From Symsagittifera roscoffensis (taxonomy: Eukaryota > Xenacoelomorpha > Acoela > Convolutidae): DNA of 64,000 nucleotides. This document shows, in pieces, positions 1-8,279 of the stretch; position 1 is the first letter of the stretch; each line of letters starts with the position of its first letter. The position numbers and the translations under genes are program-made. The stretch is taken from positions 62,001-126,000 of the forward strand of contig NC_087065.1 in assembly GCF_963678635.1 (NCBI RefSeq). The letters run 5' to 3'. The notes under the pieces were generated by a model that saw only the letters and a program-made list of their open reading frames with translations, was not told the origin of the DNA and ran no database searches.

Positions 1-1038
1 CATCATTTCCAGATAACCCTCCATGGCTTTTTCGTCTTCCAGGGCCATTATATACCCTCTAGCCGAGTTCCGGTATTCCAACATCTCCATGTATCCACCG
101 GTGGGTTCATCTATCGACACTGTCTCCGACACTGTTAGTCGGTTGTATTCCACTGGTGTCAGTTGTCCTGCAACACTTCCTTTTCCATGATTCATGGGAG
201 ATGGTTTGAAGTCCCTCATTTTACTCTCTCCACATTGACTGAGTATTTCCATTTCTAAAGTTGCTCCAGTCAGAGTGCGGTCACTCCTTTTGGATTTATA
301 ACCGGTTGACTTTATCCCCGCCATGAGAATGGGTGGCACCATCGCTATATCAGTTAATATTCTATCTGTGCCAGACAATTGATAATCACCTTGCCCCAAA
401 TCCATGACTTCCTCGACTCGTTTTCTTTTCGCTGAGTTACCAGCTTTCATCGATATTTCCGAATCCACTTTCGTCTTTCCAATCCTCCTCGGCATCACTC
501 TGCTGCCTAACTTCATTTTCATCGCATTGAGTTTATCAATCACCATTTTCGATCGCATCGTTCCTATCCTGGTCCTTGACAGGTACACCACCTCTCCTTC
601 ATCGTCCTGCGGTGTCATCTTGATGGGAGAATTCGCTTCACTCTCATCAGTGGCTGAGTCGATCAATAACTCACTTAGTCTCCCTTCACACTCATTAAGC
701 TTGTTAAGTACTTCTCTCATCAAGGGTTGATTGAGACCGGTTTTGAGAATGGACTGGGTCCCATAGCTCTGAATCACAGTCCAGACTTCTTCCATGAACG
801 CCACTCTGTCCAGCTTACATCCCGTCCTACTCTCGTGGTCTCGGTGATGTACTTCCCATTCTTCTTCGGGCAGCGTTCCCAAGAAAGGTACTCTGGCTGA
901 GGCCTCTATTCTTCTCCTTCGAGGTGATTCCATAAGGATTCTCTGGTCGTTATTTCTTGAATTGCCAGGAGAGCTGCTCTCCGGCAAATTCCGTTTCATT
1001 TCCTCAAAGGCTGACGGAGGTTCCAGTGTCGAGATGCC
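1..1038 (-). CDS. Retroelement ORF-G: open frame after the TAA of ORF-F, running off the window
   Basis: This frame is open for all 346 codons from just after the TAA at 1041-1039 to position 1, in the same frame as the large ORF before it. The first ATG is at 999-997. The product is hydrophilic and basic in stretches, for example the cluster SAKRKRVEE around 540, which resembles a nuclear-localisation patch. I recognise no domain. It may be a separate protein begun at the ATG at 999, or the continuation of ORF-F by stop-codon readthrough, or the remainder of a single ORF split by one nonsense mutation. Its end lies outside the window. Confidence 0.75.
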
Positions 1039-4000
1039 TTAATCCGCTGGCTCTGTCGTTTCCAACGTGTCTGCATTATTCTCAAGATCACTGAAGATAT
1101 TGAAATCCAGGCTGGATGTTCCTCCTGTCGATGCCCTGTCGTCTTCCCCACCAGCTTGATCTTGTTGCATGGGTTCTTCCGTCTGACGGCTTCCACCCTG
1201 TCCGTCATCTCCTTCTGACTTGTCCTTGTTCGAGCTCGATGGTCCTTTTTCGTCATTGTCAGCTTCTTCCTGGAATCTCGGTATGAGCAATGTACCGGCT
1301 GATTTATCTTCCTCTTCTCCGTGGACCACTTTGGTTTCTTCGCAGCCGAAGGGTGCTAGGAAAATTCTCGTCTGCAATACTCCCGCAACTTTCATCTCTT
1401 TTCTCACACTGGTCAGGATTACTGAGGCTTCAGGCAATTCAGTCCTGCCTCTCATCCTCATTGGAGCTAAGCCTAGTCCCCTCCATTCCTCATCAAATCC
1501 TTCAGGCTTGGGAGTAGCAGCGTTGCTTATTCGCCTTCTCGTCGCTTGATCCGTGTACGCAAATCGTGTGTACTGTAACACGGCGGCATTTCTCCCCACG
1601 AAGTATGGATCCATCGTCGCCGAGAAATTCCCTACTCTCCTTTCATTGGTTTCGAATGCTCTCAACCTAGGAGTTTGTACTACGGAGACTGCTCCGAGCA
1701 ACATCCTTCTTATCAGAGGGAATTCAGGGATTGCTTCGGGTAGCTTCTTGTAATCGCCCCAGTCCTTCGTCTCTTCTCTCACCTTGTGATACGCTGCTGT
1801 GAGACGAGGCACTCTGGTCATTTCACCATTCGTTTTGTCATAGGGCCTCAGATTCCAAAGCTTTGGAAACACCTCGATGTGCCCTCTTTCTACTTCTCCC
1901 ATGCGGTCACAGAAGTGATCGTCAAAATTGATGACTGTCATCTCTGGCTCCGATATTTTCGCAAATAACAGATCTTCACTCATGAGCTCTCGCAATGCGT
2001 GCTGCTCACACCAGTTCAGTGTACTACCGTCCACTGCCGATATGAGGTTCAGGTGCAACACCGACCTCCTATATGCTTCCACTTTAACGTCAGGGAACGC
2101 AAAGGTGACTGCTGGTCCATAGATCACTGTCACGAACTCCGTGACTCCTCTGATCAGCGCCAAGGGATCGATTCTCATAGCTAAGCTCAAATCTGTTAAC
2201 AGCGGCATGCCTCCAACATGTCGTCTAACATCTTCCTCTCTTTCAATTGTCTCGTCTTCTCCGGTTCCAAAGCGATTCTGCTGCAAGAGATACTGGATAA
2301 GAGTGTGTCTCAGGTCTCTCATTTTGTTCCACGAGTCTGTGGATTTCTTCATATCCAGATTCCTCACTCTCTCTTTCATCTGCTCTGGACAACGTGCCAG
2401 TTTCATCAGTCCTCCCAAGTTTCCGTGGGTTATTGCGATCAATGTCAGAAGTCCATCTAGTCGCAGGTTCTGTATTCCATCCGTAAGCAGTATCGCCGGT
2501 CCTTTCACGAAATTCTCCGCTCCAAATGTCACGAACAAGGCTATTAATTCCACTATCGATACTTTCACTACCGCTTGGAGGAATTCCTTTATCAAGTAGT
2601 GCGAGACTTTCGGGTAGACTTTTGCCAAGAAGGACGCGGTCCATCCGGCTCCCAACCCTTCTAGCATGCTGTCTGTCCTTTCAAATCCCTCCTGTCCTTT
2701 CACTTCCTGGGTCCAGAAGGTTTCCAGAGTAATCTGACACATTCTGTTCACGAACTCAGCTGTCTTTTCTCCGGCATTTTCCGCCAGGTTCACCTCCTTC
2801 AACAAGTAGGCGTGTATCTTAGTGATCATTACTGGGCCTTGCTGAAAAGCATCTGCACCCAATGCCGCTACTCTCGGATTCAGGTGTAGCCACTGGTTTG
2901 CTTCCGGCTTGGTTCTCAGCACCATCGCTTCCAGATGAGCTCTCGTCTCCAGTGAATTCTTTCTTCTCGTGTCTTCACTCGCCACTTCCATTGCTCGGAA
3001 CCACAAGTCGTTGGACATCGCCGTGATCACTCGATGGTCGTCATCTATTCCTGGTTTCAGTTTGAGTTGCCGACTGAAGTTGGACAGTTCCAACCCCAGC
3101 ACTTCGTCCAACACCAACATGTGTAGCGCGTGGTCCTTGAACCCTCTCATCGTGTTTGAGATATCTGACCATACTGCAGGCAGTTCAGCCTTAAGTGGCC
3201 TCAGGTTCTCCATTTCTATCATGCGATTCGGGGCTGATATGATCACATCATATTTTCCCTCCGAAAGTAAGGCTACCATTGCATACACAAATTTCAGTCC
3301 ATCCGGGAGATGTGCATATCCCGGAGACAACGCAAATACTACTCTCAACGTCACTTTATTGAATGATCCCTCCTTTGTCGCGTCTACCACTTCACCCATT
3401 GACTCCAGGATGTCTTTTATCGCTGGCCATACTGCGTTTTCTGCTGTTGCAGGATCTCTGAGCCTGCTCAGAAAACCTCTACTGTGTAGATGGTCATTGA
3501 TGCCAGCAAACACAATCGTTATCGGGTTCATTTCTGTCTGCCTTTGTACCCCTATAGCCAATGACACTGATTGCAATAGGTCTAGGTCAACTGCGGCCAG
3601 CATTATGACGTCCGGCCAAAACAAAGACTTAGAGGTGTACACGAACTCTGAATTCGCTACTACCATGATTTTGGCCTTTCTCATCTCTGCTTTGTCGTAG
3701 GCGGCGAAGATGGTCTCATCTTTCTTTATCGCTGTCAATCCGCCATATCTCTGGGCATCACCATCTTGGTTCACTAGTTTTGGGTACACTCTCTCCTTCA
3801 CATGACCAGGTGGTGTCGTCAATTGCCTAAATATCTTCACGTGTTGTCCAATCGGCGCTCTCGCCGTCAGGAATCTTCCTGGCCTTTCTTCACGATTCCT
3901 CTCATCATGGTTCAATCTCACATCTTGCAACGGTCTTGCATTCACAGGTCCTATTGTGTTGTTGGAGGGCAGTCCCTCCAAGTCGGCAAATCTCAAGGCC

Positions 4001-4995
4001 GTCGTGGAGCTGAAATTTATGCTAGCGGCTATCAACCAGTCTACGCCGGTTATCGAGTACAATCTGCTGACGGATAGCGTCGCTCCATTCAGCATCCTCC
4101 TTGCATCTTCGATGAAGCTCACTCTCTGTAGGTCCAGCTTCATTAGTTCTTCTTTGTATATATGCCAAGGAGACGGTATGGATCGCGACCACATCAATGA
4201 GCCTCTGCTCGGTCTCTCCTCTTGACTGGTACTCGTCGTCTCCGATCTAGTGTCCGATCTGGATGTGCCTGCTACTTCCTCGATTGGTTGGTTGACAGGT
4301 CCTATCCTTTTCCTAGGATGAATTGTCCTCCTCATCGGTGCTTCTCCCAACCGATCTTGTACGTCTGTTCTTCGACCTGGTTCACCGGAGCTTTGTTGCC
4401 GGTAATTAGTGACGGCTGGGACCGTACCCAAGCGTGTTTCCAGGTTAGGAGGTACAAAGGTGGTGATCACCGTATCACTCACCGTTCCCTCTTCCTTCAG
4501 CACTCCTGTGTCAAAGAGTTCTGCTTCCAGCTCATCCAACCGTTCTTGGAAGACTCGATTCAACCAAGCTTGTCCTTCGACACTGTCGAAGTGGATGCCA
4601 TCTGTGGTCAGTCTGGCTTGATCCATGGCTCTCAATTCATGTTCAATGTCCATGAGGATCATTCTTCCGGCATTTCGATTTGCTAGGTTTCTCAAGATGT
4701 TGTTCCATCTCATGACTCCCTCGTTGTGCCTTCTTCCTGATGCTGTCAGGCTTCTTGCGTTCATTGGCACCGTGCAAACGGTCAGTACCGCGCAACTGAA
4801 CTTCTGCCAGAGAGTAGTAAACAAACACACCATCATTGATTCCCACAGTGCTTCCTGCTCATCTGATCCTCTGGAGATATCATTCGCCCAACTAAGATCA
4901 TCACATTGGGTATCTTCCCTGGATTCATCAGTTCCACCATGCGATATAATTGGGCAATCGTCGCGCCTCCAAAGGCCATCACCGTGGTGACCCAT
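1039..4995 (-). CDS. Retroelement ORF-F: second half of an SGNH-like esterase plus a long domain of unknown function
   Basis: The open frame is 1318 codons, but real coding probably begins near 4890, where the frame of the preceding ORF changes by -1. Codons 36-43 contain a Gly/Ala-x-Asn-Asp-like block (N38, D39). Codons 131-136 contain DGIHFD (D132, H135), matching the catalytic Asp-x-x-His block of SGNH/GDSL hydrolases. The matching nucleophile block is in the ORF just upstream. A second GIND motif (N500, D501) follows a hydrophobic strand and may mark another related fold. The rest shows no clear transmembrane anchor or signal peptide, so it does not look like env. The C-terminal 100 residues are acidic and low in complexity. 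A TAA at 1041-1039 ends it, and the frame stays open beyond. Confidence 0.8.
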   Translation of the reverse strand: MGHHGDGLWRRDDCPIISHGGTDESREDTQCDDLSWANDISRGSDEQEALWESMMVCLFTTLWQKFSCAVLTVCTVPMNARSLTASGRRHNEGVMRWNNILRNLANRNAGRMILMDIEHELRAMDQARLTTDGIHFDSVEGQAWLNRVFQERLDELEAELFDTGVLKEEGTVSDTVITTFVPPNLETRLGTVPAVTNYRQQSSGEPGRRTDVQDRLGEAPMRRTIHPRKRIGPVNQPIEEVAGTSRSDTRSETTSTSQEERPSRGSLMWSRSIPSPWHIYKEELMKLDLQRVSFIEDARRMLNGATLSVSRLYSITGVDWLIAASINFSSTTALRFADLEGLPSNNTIGPVNARPLQDVRLNHDERNREERPGRFLTARAPIGQHVKIFRQLTTPPGHVKERVYPKLVNQDGDAQRYGGLTAIKKDETIFAAYDKAEMRKAKIMVVANSEFVYTSKSLFWPDVIMLAAVDLDLLQSVSLAIGVQRQTEMNPITIVFAGINDHLHSRGFLSRLRDPATAENAVWPAIKDILESMGEVVDATKEGSFNKVTLRVVFALSPGYAHLPDGLKFVYAMVALLSEGKYDVIISAPNRMIEMENLRPLKAELPAVWSDISNTMRGFKDHALHMLVLDEVLGLELSNFSRQLKLKPGIDDDHRVITAMSNDLWFRAMEVASEDTRRKNSLETRAHLEAMVLRTKPEANQWLHLNPRVAALGADAFQQGPVMITKIHAYLLKEVNLAENAGEKTAEFVNRMCQITLETFWTQEVKGQEGFERTDSMLEGLGAGWTASFLAKVYPKVSHYLIKEFLQAVVKVSIVELIALFVTFGAENFVKGPAILLTDGIQNLRLDGLLTLIAITHGNLGGLMKLARCPEQMKERVRNLDMKKSTDSWNKMRDLRHTLIQYLLQQNRFGTGEDETIEREEDVRRHVGGMPLLTDLSLAMRIDPLALIRGVTEFVTVIYGPAVTFAFPDVKVEAYRRSVLHLNLISAVDGSTLNWCEQHALRELMSEDLLFAKISEPEMTVINFDDHFCDRMGEVERGHIEVFPKLWNLRPYDKTNGEMTRVPRLTAAYHKVREETKDWGDYKKLPEAIPEFPLIRRMLLGAVSVVQTPRLRAFETNERRVGNFSATMDPYFVGRNAAVLQYTRFAYTDQATRRRISNAATPKPEGFDEEWRGLGLAPMRMRGRTELPEASVILTSVRKEMKVAGVLQTRIFLAPFGCEETKVVHGEEEDKSAGTLLIPRFQEEADNDEKGPSSSNKDKSEGDDGQGGSRQTEEPMQQDQAGGEDDRASTGGTSSLDFNIFSDLENNADTLETTEPAD

Positions 4996-5300
4996 GAGGT
5001 CCTCAAATTCGACAGCACTCTGACTAAGCTGTCTCCCAATATCAGGTGAGATGTCCCGAGTGGTGGTTGCTGCAGGTTCACAGCCGGGCTCCAGGTAGCT
5101 CGATTGAAGCAGGCTCTCGGATCTGTCTCCGGAACTCCCGTGAAATTATACTTCAATTGATTATTCTTCTGCACGTCTATTACACGAGACACTTTCTTCG
5201 CTGGCATCTTCCTTACTTTCCTCTCTGGGATTCTCGAGTTCCCCATGAGTGGTGTCACGTTACTCATCCCTTGTCTGATTACTGTCTGGGAGAGTTGTAC
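4833..5300 (-). CDS. Retroelement ORF-E: N-terminal blocks of an SGNH/GDSL-like esterase, frameshifted
   Basis: The open frame follows directly and in frame after the TGA of ORF-D (5303-5301); its first ATG is at 5267. Counted from that ATG, residues 74-83 read HLILGDSLVR, a typical block I of SGNH hydrolases with Ser80 as nucleophile. The Gly-Gly at 100-101 fits block II. A strand ending in VG at 126-127 begins block III, but the frame then diverges, and the Asn and Asp-x-x-His blocks are found in the next ORF in the -1 frame. The change lies around 4885-4893, next to a G run. Either a single-base loss (biological or assembly) or a -1 recoding site would explain it. The 70 residues before block I are basic. 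Confidence 0.75.
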   Translation of the reverse strand, partial: VQLSQTVIRQGMSNVTPLMGNSRIPERKVRKMPAKKVSRVIDVQKNNQLKYNFTGVPETDPRACFNRATWSPAVNLQQPPLGTSHLILGDSLVRVLSNLRTSWVTTVMAFGGATIAQLYRMVELMNPGKIPNVMILVGRMISPEDQMSRKHCGNQ

Positions 5301-6260
5301 TCAGCCCGTATCGTCAATCGTTCCATAGGGTGCAGTCACCCCGGAACCTGGTGCATTCTTGTTAGCGACCAATCGTCCAGCTGTCTCTATCAGTTTTCTC
5401 ACTGTCTGTTCTACGACGGGATCACCCAAGGTGTCACTAGGATCCGGGATTGTTACTCGGTTCGTCTCTGCTGGAAGCCGTGTCTCCGTTGTTTGACTCA
5501 TTTCTCGAGGTGTCAAGAGCTCCATCTGGGACTGCCCACGAGGAATATCCCTTGCAGGTATCACTTTCTCAATGGACGTCGTCAACGCCACCTGCTCCGA
5601 TCGCTCTTTGTATTCCTGCATTAAGCGTTCGATCTCTTGACCCTGCTTTTTGTTGCAGTCTTCAAACAACTTTCTCCACATGTCCCGGTCTTCCTCCATC
5701 GCCAGCATGGTCTTCGTCATATCGTCTAACTCCTTCTTCGTACTTCTCAACTGATCGTTCATCTCGTCCAGATCTTGTATGGTTTGGTTCGTCTGAACCT
5801 TCTGTGTTACTTTCGCCCCTTTTGGTGGCACAGCTGCTCTCAGTGGTGAACCAGACGAGGTCGCCTCGCTGTTCATCTCCCGATGCATTCTCGTCAGCCC
5901 AGGTTTGGGCTTGGAGGGCATTGGCATCTCACCTGGTTGGTAAGTCCTAGAACTTCCCAACCTAGGCTCATTCGCCAAGTCACTCCCTGAGAGAGCCCCG
6001 TTTCTCCACCTCATCACTCTCATGTTCGGGCGGTCTAGTACTCCTCTTTCTCCATATGCTGCCATCAACAGGACTTCCGTGGGGCGGTCCCCACGGTTGT
6101 CGTGCCCCAAGATGTTAATCAGGGCGTTCAGCAACATGACCACCTCTGGGTCCTCCAGAGCGAAGTCTCGTTCGATCAGCCGACGATAGATCGCATCTAC
6201 CATCGGTCCTACATATGCCTCTGCCAGGTCCATCAATTCATCCAGGTTGAAATTGTCCAT
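5301..6260 (-). CDS. Retroelement ORF-D: 319-residue coiled-coil protein of unknown function
   Basis: The ATG at 6260 opens a 319-codon frame after a 400-base gap that contains no long ORF. The first 60 residues look like a helical domain (acidic and aliphatic, no Cys). Residues about 100-150 are Pro/Ser-rich and probably disordered. Residues about 158-226 have the regular charged and leucine spacing of a coiled coil. The tail to residue 319 is polar. This resembles the coiled-coil plus low-complexity layout of nucleic-acid-binding accessory ORFs of retroelements, but I recognise no named domain. The frame ends in TGA and remains open in the same frame for the next ORF, so the two may be one readthrough product. 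Confidence 0.8.
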   Translation of the reverse strand: MDNFNLDELMDLAEAYVGPMVDAIYRRLIERDFALEDPEVVMLLNALINILGHDNRGDRPTEVLLMAAYGERGVLDRPNMRVMRWRNGALSGSDLANEPRLGSSRTYQPGEMPMPSKPKPGLTRMHREMNSEATSSGSPLRAAVPPKGAKVTQKVQTNQTIQDLDEMNDQLRSTKKELDDMTKTMLAMEEDRDMWRKLFEDCNKKQGQEIERLMQEYKERSEQVALTTSIEKVIPARDIPRGQSQMELLTPREMSQTTETRLPAETNRVTIPDPSDTLGDPVVEQTVRKLIETAGRLVANKNAPGSGVTAPYGTIDDTG

Positions 6261-6662
6261 ACTGTTCTTTCCAAGTTTGATTTGATGTCGATTTCAAGTT
6301 TTGACTCAAATGAGCAATTAAATGATCAATCAGGATCTAGAAAAGGAACTACGACTGTCTCACCTGTCAGTTTCACCTTAATATATATCGTTAAAATTTG
6401 CTTAAAGACAGTTCAGATAAAAAGTTTTTCATCCTAAAATTTATTAAAATCAATTGGTTTCTAAAATTTTGGAATTCGACCTAAGATTGGACAGTCCAAA
6501 CTTTGGATCTATTTCCAAGATCGTCATTTAGTTGTTCATGGTCACTAACCCCTACTTACCCATGATCTTAATAACCCAACACATAACATAACATAACATA
6601 ACACACATATCACCTATTACATGCAACTTGGTACTTTGGCCTAACACCCTCTCGCACATCAC
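6261..6662. other. Non-coding gap between the pol tail and the extra ORFs
   Basis: Four hundred bases with stops in every frame. It holds an ATAAC-type short repeat near 6583-6602 and, on the minus strand, an AT-rich TATATAT stretch at about 6381-6390, some 120 bases upstream of the ORF-D ATG. It could be an internal promoter or a splice-acceptor region for a subgenomic message, since the ORFs beyond it are too far from the gag start to be read directly. That is inference from layout only. Confidence 0.4.
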
Positions 6663-8279
6663 TCAGCCTATACTTAAGTAATATTTCTTATGTAGATATA
6701 CTTGTATGTTCGTATCAGAGAATATCACGTGTACAAGCGCGTACAATTCCCGAGGATGCAGTCTTCCTCTATTTGGATCGTACACTGGAAGCGAGAGCTC
6801 CTTCACAACCATTTCCACAAGGAAGTCCCTCAGCCTCGTCAAAGACAAGACTAGGTTTTCTGGGTCCACGTGCTGCTTCTCCGTCGCCCTCGTTACCAAG
6901 AAGCACAAGTACTTTCCCGGTATCTGCGACACCGCCGGAGGTAAGGCTGCTACGCCCCCTATCCCTGGTCTTTGCTTCCAAAGGAATTCCACGATTTTAT
7001 ATTCCCTCTTAAAATCTGCCGCTAGCGCCGTCCTAAAACTCATGTCTGCGGTGATTGCTACCGCACATGTTCTGTTTGTGAGTATGAAATCACTGTCTGT
7101 TAGTATTATGTTACTAGAATATTCATTTGGTAAATTAAAATATGACTCAACTACCCTGCCTATGTCAGGTTTCTTAGGTTCTTCGCCTGTTTCTGCTTCT
7201 AAGTTTCCTGTTTCTCTTGCTATTCTCAATTTTTTTATTATCAAGTTTTCAGTGTGGGTAAGTCCTACCCCCACTCCCCGGACAAAAATATCCATCGGCG
7301 TCCCCGTCGATCGCATACCGGGTATTAAGTCAAGATTAGAAGCTGGAATGAGAAGTTGTCCTTCCTGGGCAGCCCAGGAAGGATCATCTCGTTCGGTCTT
7401 AATGTATTTCGCGCTTTCGCGATCTACGTCTTGAATCGTAACGCTGGTCTTTTTAGGGTCTGATGTCATTTCGTTCAGCCACTCTAAGACACGCAGGTTC
7501 GTCAGGTCTTGTTCATTTGACTGCTGTTGCTCATCGTCGAACTCCACCTCGGGTTTCGACCAGTCGTCAACCCACTCATCGTTGTGATCATCGACTATGT
7601 CAATGTCTTGTGACACGGTTATTTCCTCTAAACCCACTACTTCCTCCACTATTTTCTTTAGATCTATCCTATCCACTACAAAGTCGTCACCGTAAGGATT
7701 GTATTTCTTTCTTGGTCTCGTCCCGTCTTTCTGACGAGTCTGCATCGTGAACGGAAGATCTGGCTCCATGTTCTTGGGAATCTCTGTCTGTTCGGAATCC
7801 TGCCAATCTTCCTCTGCGTAGGGCAAGGTTTCATCGTCTGCTTCGATCTGTTCGTTTGGATCCAGGTCCAATGGTGTATCCGTGCCTTCCTCTACGACTT
7901 CGTTTCCATCGTTCTTCTCCCTGGTGCCTTTTTCATTGATCTCACAAGCAGGGTCCATCATTAGATAATCCCCTTCTTCCATGTCTGCAGGTATACACCA
8001 GTCTTCTGTCGATGGATTGTGTGGCTTGATGTTCTCGTAGTGGGCGGCTCGGCCAGTACTCAGTCTATAAAAACGTCCCTCCTGGTGCACCTCCGTAATC
8101 ATGAAGGGTCCCCTCCACTTTTTTAGAAGCTTCTTTGTTCCTTTCGGTGGTATAACGTTCTGAAATACCCATACGTAGTCTCCAACCGAGTAGGCCTTTG
8201 CACCAGCTGCTTTCTTGTCGAATCTTTTCCTCTGCCTTGCCTGTGCCTGCTGAGTGTTTCGTCTACACAAATCGTTCAA
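6663..8279 (-). CDS. Retroelement ORF-C: integrase C-terminal GPY/F module plus acidic tail
   Basis: Opens at a TTG overlapping the TGA of the gag-pol ORF, in the -1 frame, so it is probably joined to pol rather than started alone. The first 30 residues are the Arg/Gln-rich helix that normally precedes the GPY/F module. Residues 54-64 contain KKWRGPF (G57-P58-F59), followed by a run ending in HYENIKPH, the standard end of this SH3-like integrase domain. The following 450 residues are acidic and not recognised; they include a basic patch (RPRKKYNPYGDD) that could bind nucleic acid. GPY/F domains help integrase select or grip target DNA. The frame change separates it from the catalytic core and would disable the enzyme unless it is bypassed. 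Confidence 0.88.
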   Translation of the reverse strand: MNDLCRRNTQQAQARQRKRFDKKAAGAKAYSVGDYVWVFQNVIPPKGTKKLLKKWRGPFMITEVHQEGRFYRLSTGRAAHYENIKPHNPSTEDWCIPADMEEGDYLMMDPACEINEKGTREKNDGNEVVEEGTDTPLDLDPNEQIEADDETLPYAEEDWQDSEQTEIPKNMEPDLPFTMQTRQKDGTRPRKKYNPYGDDFVVDRIDLKKIVEEVVGLEEITVSQDIDIVDDHNDEWVDDWSKPEVEFDDEQQQSNEQDLTNLRVLEWLNEMTSDPKKTSVTIQDVDRESAKYIKTERDDPSWAAQEGQLLIPASNLDLIPGMRSTGTPMDIFVRGVGVGLTHTENLIIKKLRIARETGNLEAETGEEPKKPDIGRVVESYFNLPNEYSSNIILTDSDFILTNRTCAVAITADMSFRTALAADFKREYKIVEFLWKQRPGIGGVAALPPAVSQIPGKYLCFLVTRATEKQHVDPENLVLSLTRLRDFLVEMVVKELSLPVYDPNRGRLHPRELYALVHVIFSDTNIQVYLHKKYYLSIG

